NCBI GenBank assembly: GCA_934364985.1
Contig: CAKRMU010000005.1
Coordinates: 68,854 to 132,853, forward strand
From: an uncultured Porphyromonas sp.
GTDB lineage: Bacteria; Bacteroidota; Bacteroidia; Bacteroidales; Porphyromonadaceae
DNA: 64,000 bases
Reading direction: 5' to 3'
In this document: one piece after another, positions 26,551 to 36,190 of the stretch
How the letters are laid out: each line of letters begins with the position of its first letter
Position numbering within the stretch: the stretch's first letter is position 1
Made by a program: the position numbers and the translations under genes
The notes under the pieces: generated by a model
Told to the model about the DNA's origin: nothing
Database searches by the model: none
The model's input: only the letters and a program-made list of their open reading frames with translations

Positions 26551-28963
26551 GTCTATGTATAAGGAATTTACCTCATTGGAAGATCTTTATCAAGAGATAG
26601 AGACCGACAAACATTGGACGGGGGCGGAGAGCGTTCACCGCAATCGCTATCCTATACGTTTTATTTTGTTTGAGAATTTCGCCGACTGTAGCGACTTCGT
26701 GCAAGTCTGCCAAGACGATAGTGCATATGTGGAAAGCATTGAAAAATGGATGAAAGACGGACTGGACGACAAACTTATCACCTATTCGCAACTTGCCACA
26801 CGTATCAAGTCTTACATTAAAAGCCGGTCCGCAAATGATTTCGTCATCGCACCAATTTCAGAGATAATAAGATTCTACAATGATAAAGAGTTTGATTCCT
26901 TACTGAAGACAATACGTCATATTGAGGCACCTGAAGAAGCTCAGCTCGGTCAACGGCGTATATACGTGCCTGTCATCGGCATGCAGAGTAAAGTGAGCAA
27001 ACTTAAGGAAGACCCCGATATCCATATTTGGGAATACCAGTCTAAAATAAAGTATGACAGCTACCAACTTATCCTTACGGAGGGAACTACATATGGTGTA
27101 AAAGGTATAGAAGAACGATATACACTATGCAAAGATCTACGCCATTGGATTGCCCTTTGGAAAAATGTGGGTGCCAAGATAAAGCCACAGATTATTTGTA
27201 CATCAAAGTGTATTTTCGCTAATAGCAATAATGCACAGCCAGACAATGCCTTCAAATATACGATTTGCAACAATGCGTTTGATTTTTTAAGCAAGGGACT
27301 CTGTATCGATTTTGGCAAATTGAATGCAAGAAAAGAAGATATGCCGCATTGGGAAGAATTAGCTTCCAATATTGATGTGGCAGATTTTAATTTTGACGCT
27401 TTTGTCAATCAGCGGTTCAATACATCAAGTCTGAATGAAGAGAATGCCTTTGTGCAGACATGGTTTGAATATAAGGATGAGTTTTCACGTTGGTTGATGA
27501 AAACTTATTTTGTATGGAAAACAGAGGAAAGCAATTATCTCATTAGGGTCTTGGAGAATGTTACCTCTTTGAGTTCGCCAGATTTGTTCTCACAAATAGC
27601 TACTCATATCTTTGAAGAGCCTCTTGATGAAGTCAGTATTAACCAACGTTTGGCTCTGCTTAGAGAAGCAAAAAGACAACACGTGCAGATAACGGAATCG
27701 GCAGAACAAAAGGTTAAGAAAAAATTAGAGGCAATGGCTGAAGATCCGGAACGCGGTCCTTTGTTTGCGATGAAATATATGTCACCACTCACTCTATCGG
27801 AACAATGTCTTATGATACAATGGGTAGGTGAAGGAAAGATAGAAAAGAATTGCATTAAGGTTCTTTTCCCCGAATTGTATGCCTACTTGTTACCTTCAAG
27901 TGTACAAACAGAGAAGAATAATGGTTGGATAAATGAATATTTCCAGGAATATTGTCTCTCAAAGATTAGAAATAGCAAAAGTGATAATTTGACAAGTAAG
28001 CTAAAAGAACTTAATGCCTCACAAGTCTGTTTTGAGGCATGGCACAATGGCTTCAAGACAATGAAAACATTCTTGCACAACAGACAGGACATTGACATTT
28101 ACTATTGGATAGATGGGCTTGGTGTTGACTGGATTCCATTCATAACGCAAGTTGTTGAAAAACATAAGGGAGACGGAGTATTCTTGAATGAAATATATGT
28201 CGCCACTTCAGAATTGCCTACTATCACATCTGTAAACAAGATAAAATTGGACGAGATATCAGATGGCAAACTGGAGAAAATCGGAGATATAGACGAATAC
28301 GCACATAAACAAAAAAACTACCCAGCATATCTGATAGACGAATTTCAAACTATAGAATCCGCTATTTCAAAAGTACTTTCGCAGTACAATGGCAAAAAGA
28401 TAGCATTTGTCTCTGATCATGGGATTAGCTATATGGCACAGTTCGGTACAGGACTGAAGCTTGCTGGTGTGGAGACAAATCATGCTGGGCGTTGTGGGCA
28501 ATGGCTCAAGGGCTCTGCTCCGACAGACAATAACTATATTGTTTTGGACGATGGCCATACTTTGTGCTCTTTAAACAATAATTCTCTCTCTGCCAAAACG
28601 CCAATGGGACAGGGTGCACATGGCGGTGCAACACCCGAAGAGGTACTTGTACCCATTATAATTGTTTCCAACAAAAAGAATGCAAATGTATATTCAGCAA
28701 AATTACAGACAAATGAGATCGTGGCAAGCAATCCTATAGTTAGATATACGATAAATGGACTCAGCAGCATAGACACACCCAATGTAACATACAATGGCGT
28801 TGACTATGCACTTCATAATATGGGTGGTGATGTTTATGAGAGCGAGCGGTTGAGTCTTGTCAATACTTCAACAAGAATAATTCTACATATTGGAGACTTT
28901 GAGCAAACCGACAATCTGAGCGTCAACACTGGTGTCCAAGAAGACGATTTATTTGTATTTTAA
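26543..28963 (+). CDS. pglZ: BREX phosphatase-fold protein PglZ (BrxZ)
   Basis: Member of the alkaline-phosphatase superfamily, the signature component of all BREX types. In 806 residues the C-terminal PglZ domain shows the metal-site segment YYWIDGLGVDW (Asp524) and the second metal motif FVSDHGISY (Asp625, His626), followed by TNHAGRCGQW and GQGAHGGATPEEVLVP, the late motif with His that closes the site. The N-terminal 400 residues are helical and unassigned. The start at 26543 overlaps brxC by eight bases; a second ATG four codons later (26555) is an alternative. Only three bases separate the stop from brxL. Family PglZ proteins have been reported as metal-dependent nucleases; activity here is inferred. 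Confidence 0.92.
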   Translation: MVKSMYKEFTSLEDLYQEIETDKHWTGAESVHRNRYPIRFILFENFADCSDFVQVCQDDSAYVESIEKWMKDGLDDKLITYSQLATRIKSYIKSRSANDFVIAPISEIIRFYNDKEFDSLLKTIRHIEAPEEAQLGQRRIYVPVIGMQSKVSKLKEDPDIHIWEYQSKIKYDSYQLILTEGTTYGVKGIEERYTLCKDLRHWIALWKNVGAKIKPQIICTSKCIFANSNNAQPDNAFKYTICNNAFDFLSKGLCIDFGKLNARKEDMPHWEELASNIDVADFNFDAFVNQRFNTSSLNEENAFVQTWFEYKDEFSRWLMKTYFVWKTEESNYLIRVLENVTSLSSPDLFSQIATHIFEEPLDEVSINQRLALLREAKRQHVQITESAEQKVKKKLEAMAEDPERGPLFAMKYMSPLTLSEQCLMIQWVGEGKIEKNCIKVLFPELYAYLLPSSVQTEKNNGWINEYFQEYCLSKIRNSKSDNLTSKLKELNASQVCFEAWHNGFKTMKTFLHNRQDIDIYYWIDGLGVDWIPFITQVVEKHKGDGVFLNEIYVATSELPTITSVNKIKLDEISDGKLEKIGDIDEYAHKQKNYPAYLIDEFQTIESAISKVLSQYNGKKIAFVSDHGISYMAQFGTGLKLAGVETNHAGRCGQWLKGSAPTDNNYIVLDDGHTLCSLNNNSLSAKTPMGQGAHGGATPEEVLVPIIIVSNKKNANVYSAKLQTNEIVASNPIVRYTINGLSSIDTPNVTYNGVDYALHNMGGDVYESERLSLVNTSTRIILHIGDFEQTDNLSVNTGVQEDDLFVF

Positions 28964-28966
28964 ATT

Positions 28967-30430
28967 ATGCAAGCAACTACCACACAAAAGATTCGTGAGC
29001 AGTTCTCCTCAATGGCTATATATAAAGACTCTGCATCAACCAACAGCTTGTTTGCCGGGCGAAACCTTCCGTCATTTGTAAAAGACTTTATTCTAAAACG
29101 GTTTATTGGTGCGGATGGATCTATCAATCGTACAGAGTTGACAAACTTCCTTAATATAGTAATACCGCAAAAACAAACAGAAGTAAAAGACCGTTTGGCT
29201 TCGGGTGAGGAAGTGACCTTGCTCACTCGTTTCATCATCTACATAGACTTGGTGAAAGGTGTACGCAGGTTCGGAATCCCAGACCTTGGCATCAAAAAAA
29301 ATGAAGGACAAATACCTGAGTACGTTTACAAGAATCATCAAGGTGAGCTCGTGGATGGTGAGAAATGGGGAATCATTAAACTATCTGTTCTTTCAGATGA
29401 AGACGGGAAGAAAAATCATGTTGAGATGGTTGACTACAAGCCATTCAAGCCTTACCGAAGTGTTGATATCGATTACTTGCGAAACGCCCGTACTGCATTC
29501 TCTAATAGTGAATGGATAGATGTGTTGCTGTCATCCATGGAATATGAAGCTGACGGCTTTGAGACTATGACGCAAAAGATGGAATTCTTGACACGCCTTC
29601 TTATCTTTGTCGAACCTCGACTAAATGTAATAGAGCTTGCTCCAAAAGGGACAGGTAAGTCATTCGTATTTGGGAATCTCTCTAAGTATGGATGGTTGGT
29701 GAGTGGCGGTAAGGTTACCCGTGCCAAACTTTTCTATGATAAAGCCAAACAGCAGAATGGCATCATCAAGAATCATGATTTTATTGCCTTTGATGAGATT
29801 CAGACCATACTTTTCCAAGAACCAGCAGAGATTCAAGCCGCTCTCAAATCGTATTTGGAGTCAGGAAAAACAACGATAGACAACTACGAGTTCAGTTCAG
29901 AGTGTGGGCTTATGATAATGGGTAATATACCTCTTAACGAACAGCGTCACCCTTTGAGTTCCCATTACTTTGATGCTTTACCACAGTCATTTCGTGAATC
30001 AGCTTTGCTTGATCGCTTTCATTGTTTTATTGAAGGATGGCACTTACCTCGTATAAACAAGGGGATCATTTATAACGGCTGGACGCTTAATATGGAATAT
30101 TTCTCAGAAATACTTCATTCCCTCCGCACGCAAAACATCTATGGGTTGCTATTTGATGAATTGGTGGGATACGACAAAAATGCAGACACCAGAGATTTCA
30201 ATGCAGTGAAGCGCATAGCAGTAGCATATATGAAGCTGTTGTTCCCTCATTGGACTCATGTTGAAGATGTAAATATTGATGATTTCGATACATACTGCTT
30301 ACAACCAGCCATTCGTCGACGTGGCATTATAAAAGAGCAGTGCCATTATATTGATGTTGAATTTAGAACCATTATGCCTAATTTTTGGATAAAGACAAAC
30401 ATACAGAATAACAACAGCGAAAGCGTATGA
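28967..30430 (+). CDS. brxL: BREX Lon-like ATPase BrxL, short form
   Basis: Last gene of the BREX operon. The 487 residues start KIREQFSSMAIYKDSAST, typical of BrxL, and contain an AAA+ core with Walker A PKGTGKS (Gly228-Ser232), Walker B FDEIQTIL (Asp276-Glu277), a sensor-1-like MIMGNIPL and an arginine-finger region ALLDRFHCFIEGW. The C-terminal Lon-type Ser-Lys peptidase domain of the longer BrxL form (about 680 residues) is absent, and the 385 bases after the stop cannot encode it. To my knowledge a family of short BrxL-like ATPases of about 450-490 residues exists, so this may be the natural type 4 form. The start is three bases after pglZ. Confidence 0.87.
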   Translation: MQATTTQKIREQFSSMAIYKDSASTNSLFAGRNLPSFVKDFILKRFIGADGSINRTELTNFLNIVIPQKQTEVKDRLASGEEVTLLTRFIIYIDLVKGVRRFGIPDLGIKKNEGQIPEYVYKNHQGELVDGEKWGIIKLSVLSDEDGKKNHVEMVDYKPFKPYRSVDIDYLRNARTAFSNSEWIDVLLSSMEYEADGFETMTQKMEFLTRLLIFVEPRLNVIELAPKGTGKSFVFGNLSKYGWLVSGGKVTRAKLFYDKAKQQNGIIKNHDFIAFDEIQTILFQEPAEIQAALKSYLESGKTTIDNYEFSSECGLMIMGNIPLNEQRHPLSSHYFDALPQSFRESALLDRFHCFIEGWHLPRINKGIIYNGWTLNMEYFSEILHSLRTQNIYGLLFDELVGYDKNADTRDFNAVKRIAVAYMKLLFPHWTHVEDVNIDDFDTYCLQPAIRRRGIIKEQCHYIDVEFRTIMPNFWIKTNIQNNNSESV

Positions 30431-30815
30431 AGATAAATACCCTCTCATAGGCAATTGCCAAAGGACGCATTTTTGATAATAACCAACCTATATTTGTGAA
30501 TAGATATGTCATGAATTATTGCTACTCGCTAAAATGTGTACTACATTCCACGGTTAAATGTAAATAGGTTACCAATGCTGATTGAACTACATAGGGCTGA
30601 CTCCACAAGTTGGATTCAGCCCTTACCTTTCCCATCAAATATTCCCCCCTCAGACAACATGATATCGAATAACTATAGTGAAATAATTAAGACCGTGTTA
30701 CACAAAAAACAGTACAAATAGCGGACAAAAGAAATATAAAAAAGTAAAGGTGTAGCACGGAGCTACACCTTTACCAAATATACAATGCTTGCAAATTAAG
30801 CTATAATAGAAACTA
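30431..30815. other. Convergent intergenic region brxL / susD
   Basis: About 385 bases with no credible gene. It contains a hairpin (GGGCTGA 30594-30600 with TCAGCCC 30616-30622) that may end the BREX transcript, although no T-run follows, and the strong minus-strand terminator of the susC-susD operon at 30737-30774. Confidence 0.5.
30737..30774 (-). terminator. Intrinsic terminator of the susC-susD operon
   Basis: A perfect 13-bp stem (30744-30756 with 30762-30774, loop of five), followed on the minus strand by a T-rich run. It lies 42 bases after the susD stop. Confidence 0.9.
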
Positions 30816-32357
30816 TTACCAGCCTGGATTTTGCTGACCTTTAAGGTTCTGATTTGTCTGGAACTCATAAGAAGGTAAGCCCCAGATAAATTTATTATCA
30901 TTAGCCTCAATTCTCATGTTCTTAGGATCCGGCACTTGAGAAAGGAATGGATAAGAGCCATCAGCTAATGTCTGTGGGTTATGGCGAACAAGAGGCTCAT
31001 TCCAACGACGTAAGTCGAATAGACGGAAACCTTCATAAGCCAACTCACGAGTTCTCTCATTCCTAATCTCCTTAATAAGATCTTGACCGGAAAGAGCAAC
31101 CTTGGCAAGACCACGTGATTCGCGAAGATCATTTAAGAACTTAACGGCATCACCCTTACCTGCTTCGGCACCGGCTTCGGCAGCAATCAAGTACATCTCA
31201 GCAACTCTAAATGCCTTAGGAGCAATCATAGAGTTAGGAACAATACCAAACGCAGGGTCATCAGTAACAGAAGCGAACTTAGGATTACCTCTAAATTTCG
31301 CGATCACATACAAGCCCTCGTAAATATCAGAAGAGTACTTAAGGTTAACCTTCTCAAAGTATACAGCCTTACGGAAGTCTACATCTTCATATAGGTCAAG
31401 AACCCATTGTGTAGGCAGCCAGTCCGGACCATAAAGCTTTACAGGATTACCACTTGCATCCTTTTCACCTACTATAGGACCATAGTATGAATTAACGTTA
31501 GGTTTCTCATCCGGTTTGCTAACAAACAATCTAAGAATATCCTCAGAAGAAGTATCCTTCCTCCACATATTCATTAGGTCTTCAGCTGTCTTACCAAGCT
31601 CGTATCTTTGTGAAGTTACAATAGCTTTAGCGATAGTATAAGCATTCTCATAGTCGCCTTTATAAAGAGCTACCCTTGCACGAAGAGCATTTACAGCATC
31701 CTGAGTTATTACATCAGCACCTGCCTCACCTACATTGGCTGCTAAAAGAGTTGCTGCCTTATCAAGATCCTTAGCAATCTGAGCATAAACTTCCTCGTTC
31801 GAAGCACGACCCGGTTTGGCAAATGGATCTTGCTCTAATACCATAGGAACACATAGATCGGTCTTAGCGGTTGCAGCGTTATAACGCGAACCATATCTGA
31901 TAGCAAGATTAAAATAGTAGTAACCTCTTAAGAAAAGAGCTTGTCCTACCATAGCATCCATAGTAGCTTTCTCCTTATCAGTTACCTCCATTTTCTCTAC
32001 CTTAGAGAGGAAGTAATTGATATTCTTAAGAGATAGGTAATATGAATGGTAGATATCTCTCAATTCATATTCACCGGCTTTAAGACTATTCCAATTGTGG
32101 AAGCCACCATAACGGTTACCAAAATCGACAGAAGCGTTAAGCATATCTGACTGTATGTCTTGACACCTATCATAGTCACCCATCAATCTACCTCTGAAAG
32201 AAGACATTTGGTTATTTGACCATTTTTGAGCATCGCTTACAGTCTCTAAAGCACCTTCTTTATCCATTGATGAGAATGGCTTTCTTGTCAGGTCACAAGA
32301 TACAGCCAAAACCGCAACAGACAAACAAAGTAGCGTCTTATATACAATATTTCTCAT
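30816..32357 (-). CDS. SusD/RagB-family outer-membrane lipoprotein
   Basis: Surface lipoprotein that caps the SusC-type pore and captures the substrate. The signal ends in the lipobox VLAVSC (Cys about residue 21). The 513 residues show the TPR-rich SusD fold: ALFLRGYYYFNLAIRYG (about 146-162), VCVPMVL-like segment, NALRARVALYKGDYENA (about 225) and the C-terminal RGLAKVAL-IRNERTRELAYEGFRLFDLRRW typical of the family. It follows susC by 25 bases in one transcript ended by a terminator. The pair has no adjacent glycosidase, so a peptide or other non-glycan substrate, as for RagAB of Porphyromonas gingivalis (501 and 1017 residues), is a reasonable inference. Confidence 0.93.
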   Translation of the reverse strand: MRNIVYKTLLCLSVAVLAVSCDLTRKPFSSMDKEGALETVSDAQKWSNNQMSSFRGRLMGDYDRCQDIQSDMLNASVDFGNRYGGFHNWNSLKAGEYELRDIYHSYYLSLKNINYFLSKVEKMEVTDKEKATMDAMVGQALFLRGYYYFNLAIRYGSRYNAATAKTDLCVPMVLEQDPFAKPGRASNEEVYAQIAKDLDKAATLLAANVGEAGADVITQDAVNALRARVALYKGDYENAYTIAKAIVTSQRYELGKTAEDLMNMWRKDTSSEDILRLFVSKPDEKPNVNSYYGPIVGEKDASGNPVKLYGPDWLPTQWVLDLYEDVDFRKAVYFEKVNLKYSSDIYEGLYVIAKFRGNPKFASVTDDPAFGIVPNSMIAPKAFRVAEMYLIAAEAGAEAGKGDAVKFLNDLRESRGLAKVALSGQDLIKEIRNERTRELAYEGFRLFDLRRWNEPLVRHNPQTLADGSYPFLSQVPDPKNMRIEANDNKFIWGLPSYEFQTNQNLKGQQNPGW

Positions 32358-32382
32358 ATTATACTACGTAAACTTTGATTAA

Positions 32383-35382
32383 TTAAAACGTAAATTCTAA
32401 TCCGAAGACATACTCTTTAGAGTTTGGATAAGCTCCAAATGTCAAGTTAGAATCTATCTCAGGGTCTGTACCAGTAAACTTGGTAAAGGTTAGAAGGTTA
32501 CGTCCGGTAAAGTACACCTTGGCACCCTTAACTACATCCTGTCTCTCGAGAATGTATGTTGGGATCTGGTAGCCTACGGTAAGGTTCTTTAGACGCATAA
32601 AGGACGCATTCTGAATCATACGAGAGTCAAACTGCATAATGGTATTACCTCCCTCTCTTGAAGTAATATACTCTAAGCTTGGTACCTCGGTAACATCACC
32701 TGGTTTTTTCCAATAATTAAGAATGGAGCGATCCTGGTTAAGAACTGGGAATCTATAAGGATTCTCGTAGAAGAACCTATCGTTAGAAATCATATACTTA
32801 CCAAGTACGAAGGTGAAGTCTGCTTGTAGACTGAAGCCCTTATAGTTACCTGAAAGACCCCAACCACCATTAACACGTGGGTAACGATTTACACCGGTAT
32901 TCTGCTCTAATGTCTCACTAAACACATTGGTGATCTTGCTATCATCCTTTTGAGTGACTGAGATATCTTCGCCCGGTAAATACCACTCTGCCTTACCTGT
33001 ATCCTTATTCACACCTTTCCAGATAGGATATAAGAAGTTGATTGGTTGACCAACGATGTAACCGAATCCGTAATTTGGAAGGATCCAAGTCTGCTTGCCA
33101 TCAAATAGCTCTACTACTTTATCTTTATTGTAGTTGAAGTTTAAGTAAGCATCAAGACCATAATCCTTGCCTTTAAGAATATCGTATTTGATACCTAAGT
33201 CAACACCCGTATTACGATACTTGGCTACGTTAGAAAGGATAGAAGCGAAGCCATAATCATCTAATGGAATACCTGTGGTCAATGGCATAGGAACATCCAT
33301 TAACATATCGGTAGTTAGACGATCATAAAACTCTACATTGACATTCAGCTTGTCAAATAGTCCGAAGGTCAAACCTACTGTATTGGTAAATTGTCTTTCC
33401 CAAGATAGGTTATCGTTACCATTGGTGCTTAAAGACCAACCGGCGTTACCCTTATATTGACCGGATTTACCTACAAGAGCATATTGTTGGTAGTTACCAA
33501 TATCTGCATTACCCTGTACACCGGAGCTGACCTTAAAGTCAAGATCACTTAACCATTCTACATCCTCAAGGAAAGACTCTTTCTTTGCTTTCCATAGGAA
33601 ACCGGCTGACCAGAATGTACCATTCTTTTTATTAGCACCGAAACGAGAAGAAGCATCATTACGGACAACTAAATCAAGGAAGTACTTAGTCTTGTAGTCG
33701 TAAGAGAATTGACCGAAGTAAGATAGGAATGCATATTGAATCCTCTTCTCACTTACATTCTTTTCCTTTGTAGTATTAGGAAGAAGTGGAAGACGCTCGT
33801 CTTCGATACCCTTACCGGTTGCATAGAAATAGTCATAATCGTAAGCGATGTACTCGTGACCTGCTAAGAGTGTGAAGTGATTATCCTCAGCGACGTTAAA
33901 CTTATACTCAATAGTGTTGTTATTGGTAAAGTTAATACCTCTTGAGAATTCTCTTTCCCTTACACCATTACCTACGCTCCAAGCTGCTTTAGGAGAGAGG
34001 AAGTAGGTGTATGTATAGTCAGAAATATCAACACCTAAATTAGATCTGAGTGTAAGCCCCTCAAATGGACGGATAGTGATATTACCGGTGGTAATAACAG
34101 CAAGGGTCTTCTCCGGCTGTGTCTCAACAGTCATAGAATAGTTAGGATTGAAACGGTTCCAACCCGGGATCCTTGGCATGTACTCCTTACCATCCTTATC
34201 GTAAGGAGTGTAGAAAGGAGGTGCCAAGACAGCAATACCACCACCCTCTGTACTGTTTCTTGCGTATGGGCTGCTATTAACGATATCATAAGTGATAGCA
34301 TTTGTCATACCCATGCTAACGTATTTATTAAGCTCGGTATTAAGGTTAAGCCTAAAGTTAAGTTTCTTGTAATCGGAACCCGGACGCATACCATCCTTGT
34401 AGTAATAACCTACAGAGCTATAATAGCGAGTCTTACCTGTACCACCGGAGATAGCAACGTCAGTGGAGTAAGTAGGACGATTGTCCTTCAAGAAGAACTT
34501 ATACCATTTGGTGTTATTCTGACCATACTTCTCGCGTATGGCATCAATATCGGCCTTGCTTCTTATACCATACTCCTGCCAGATCTGTAGAAGCTCATTG
34601 GTATTAGCCAAGCGCTCAAAATACTGAGGATTAGCAAGGCTGGATATACCGTAGTAACCCCTGAAGGTTACACTTGCACGCTCGTTAGAGCGACCTTTTT
34701 TAGAGGTGATATAGATAACACCATTTGCCGCACGTGCACCATAGATAGATGTAGCGGCGGCATCCTTAAGTACCTGTACGCTCTCAAAGTCGTTCTGGTT
34801 CATACTCATGATAAGCCCGGATGATACCGGCACTCCATCAAGGATGAATAGAGGAGCAGTACCTGAGGTAAGCGAACCGGCACCGTGGATCTTAATAGAT
34901 GAAATCTCACCAGGCTCACCGGACGAAGTGAAGACCTGCATACCTGATACCTTACCTTGTAAAGCATCAAAAGGGTTTGATGATGGTTTCTGCTCTATTT
35001 GCTTGGCATTGACTTTTACGACAGACGCAGAAGTATTGGCCACAGAACGACCGGAACCATAACCGATGATGACTACATCATCAAGCATCTCTGTATCAGG
35101 GACGAGCTTGATGACGAGAGAAGGAGCGGCGGCTACTTCAACATCCTTATAGCCGATGTAGGTAACAAGGATGATCTCTCCTTGCTTAGCTTTAAGCGTA
35201 AAATCACCGTCTATACCAGTCCTTGTACCCACAGAGGCATCAGCTTTAAGACGTACCGTAGCACCCACGACAGGCTCACCCTTTTCGTCTTGGACGATAC
35301 CTTTCACTGAGATGGTCTGCCCTACTGCTGTACCTATGGTTAAAAGACATAGGGTGATTAGCATTAGAATCTTACTTTTCAT
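32383..35382 (-). CDS. SusC/RagA-family TonB-dependent outer-membrane transporter
   Basis: TonB-dependent pore that imports a large ligand delivered by the SusD partner. The ATG at 35382 (MKSKILML) is preferred; a GTG three codons upstream exists. About 999 residues: signal peptide to about residue 22 (TAVGQ), a carboxypeptidase-regulatory-like domain (about 25-100: VKGIVQDEKGEPVVGATVRLK ... GYKDVEV), a plug domain with DALQGKVSGMQV and LKDAAATSIYGARAANGVIYITSKKG (the SusC hallmark), and a 22-strand barrel ending in Phe. Its promoter is a consensus element 260 bases upstream, which leaves an unusually long leader. Specific ligand not predictable; RagA-like by size and lack of CAZyme neighbours. 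Confidence 0.94.
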   Translation of the reverse strand: MKSKILMLITLCLLTIGTAVGQTISVKGIVQDEKGEPVVGATVRLKADASVGTRTGIDGDFTLKAKQGEIILVTYIGYKDVEVAAAPSLVIKLVPDTEMLDDVVIIGYGSGRSVANTSASVVKVNAKQIEQKPSSNPFDALQGKVSGMQVFTSSGEPGEISSIKIHGAGSLTSGTAPLFILDGVPVSSGLIMSMNQNDFESVQVLKDAAATSIYGARAANGVIYITSKKGRSNERASVTFRGYYGISSLANPQYFERLANTNELLQIWQEYGIRSKADIDAIREKYGQNNTKWYKFFLKDNRPTYSTDVAISGGTGKTRYYSSVGYYYKDGMRPGSDYKKLNFRLNLNTELNKYVSMGMTNAITYDIVNSSPYARNSTEGGGIAVLAPPFYTPYDKDGKEYMPRIPGWNRFNPNYSMTVETQPEKTLAVITTGNITIRPFEGLTLRSNLGVDISDYTYTYFLSPKAAWSVGNGVREREFSRGINFTNNNTIEYKFNVAEDNHFTLLAGHEYIAYDYDYFYATGKGIEDERLPLLPNTTKEKNVSEKRIQYAFLSYFGQFSYDYKTKYFLDLVVRNDASSRFGANKKNGTFWSAGFLWKAKKESFLEDVEWLSDLDFKVSSGVQGNADIGNYQQYALVGKSGQYKGNAGWSLSTNGNDNLSWERQFTNTVGLTFGLFDKLNVNVEFYDRLTTDMLMDVPMPLTTGIPLDDYGFASILSNVAKYRNTGVDLGIKYDILKGKDYGLDAYLNFNYNKDKVVELFDGKQTWILPNYGFGYIVGQPINFLYPIWKGVNKDTGKAEWYLPGEDISVTQKDDSKITNVFSETLEQNTGVNRYPRVNGGWGLSGNYKGFSLQADFTFVLGKYMISNDRFFYENPYRFPVLNQDRSILNYWKKPGDVTEVPSLEYITSREGGNTIMQFDSRMIQNASFMRLKNLTVGYQIPTYILERQDVVKGAKVYFTGRNLLTFTKFTGTDPEIDSNLTFGAYPNSKEYVFGLEFTF

Positions 35383-35643
35383 ACCATTCACTTAATTTGT
35401 TAATTGTTCTGTATTACTCACATTGTTACTTCTACAGCTATGTGTATTATGCTAAAGGCTCCCTACGGAAGCTACCCACAAGCTGTATATTTAAATATCT
35501 AACCTTTTCTTGCCTCAAGTATTCGCTAATGCTTGGAGCGTTATTTTCTGCTATAGTGGAGCAGATTTATTCTAATTTGTTAATAGTAGGAAGCTCTCTC
35601 TGCGATATTTATAAAAAATAGGACATTCACAAGCTCTCCGAGC

Positions 35644-35674
35644 CAAAGGTACTTAAATTTTCAAAACTACCAAA
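35644..35674 (-). promoter_or_regulatory. Promoter of susC-susD
   Basis: Minus strand: TTTG (35671-35674), 19 bases, TACCTTTG (35644-35651), a full match to the Bacteroidetes promoter. Transcription would start near 35637, giving a leader of about 255 nt before the susC ATG. Confidence 0.75.
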
Positions 35675-35734
35675 TAAATAAGCCGCTTTTTTATTGTGGA
35701 AGTGCCGAAAAAGAAGTCGGTAATCCCGAAAAAA

Positions 35735-35820
35735 CGGATATACGGAATTCGTCATAGCGAATATAGGGAATTAGCTCTGGAGGATACAGGGAATCAGCTG
35801 AGACGTATACCAAGTATCCG
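35735..35820. repeat. Dispersed intergenic repeat, copy C
   Basis: Within the 800-base divergent region between susC and the TonB receptor. Contains GGATATACGGAATTCGTC, GCGAATATAGGGAATTAGC, GGATACAGGGAATCAGC and AAGTATCCGG. These are, in reverse orientation, the words found in copy B (GACGAATTCC, CCCTATATTCGC, GGTATCCG). Unit length is again about 22-24 bases. It ends some 60 bases before the promoter of the riboswitch transcript. Confidence 0.6.
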
Positions 35821-35881
35821 GAAAGGAGGTGAGTAGGGATGATTAAAAGTGGAAAGTTGGGTGTGAATGGAATTTAATGAC

Positions 35882-35889
35882 TACCTTTG
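35882..35889 (+). promoter_or_regulatory. -7 promoter box of the riboswitch transcript
   Basis: TACCTTTG matches TAnnTTTG and lies ten bases before the P1 helix of the cobalamin riboswitch. A TTGG at 35857-35860, 21 bases upstream, may act as a weak -33 element. Confidence 0.65.
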
Positions 35890-35898
35890 CAGTACAAA

Positions 35899-36117
35899 GC
35901 AGTAGTGTGATGGCTCCGTACCGGGGCATCATTAATAGGGAATTTGGTGCAAATCCAAAGCAGTACCCGCTACCGTAAGGTTGTATTGCGCTATACTGAG
36001 GTATGGTGTTTGAGCTTATGGCTTCTTTCTTTTGCCACTGGGGTAGATGATGAACTCACTCTCTCCGGGAAGGCATGAAGCTATAAGATAAGACTGAGCC
36101 GGGAGACCTGCTATTGC
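35899..36117 (+). promoter_or_regulatory. Cobalamin (AdoCbl-type) riboswitch
   Basis: The P1 arms GCAGTAG (35899-35905) and CTATTGC (36111-36117) pair with one G-U. Inside are conserved elements of the class: AGGGAATTTGGTGCAAATCC, GCAGTACCCGCTACCGTAAG, GCCACTGGGG, CCGGGAAGGC, and the B12 box GCCGGGAGACCTGC near 36098-36111. It controls the downstream TonB receptor and chelatase-like genes. Between P1 and the ATG at 36191 lie a hairpin (36132-36139 with 36156-36163) and a short GACTT/AAGTC stem followed by six T (36167-36190), both candidates for the expression platform. Confidence 0.95.
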
Positions 36118-36190
36118 GTGTGATGTATATTGAGTGAGGTTATTCGGGATAGATACCTCGCTCTGTGACTTATGGTATCAAGTCTTTTTT

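Noticed and set aside
36134..36190. GTG start of the TonB receptor at 36134
   Set aside because: It would place 19 extra residues before the signal peptide and cover the riboswitch expression region.
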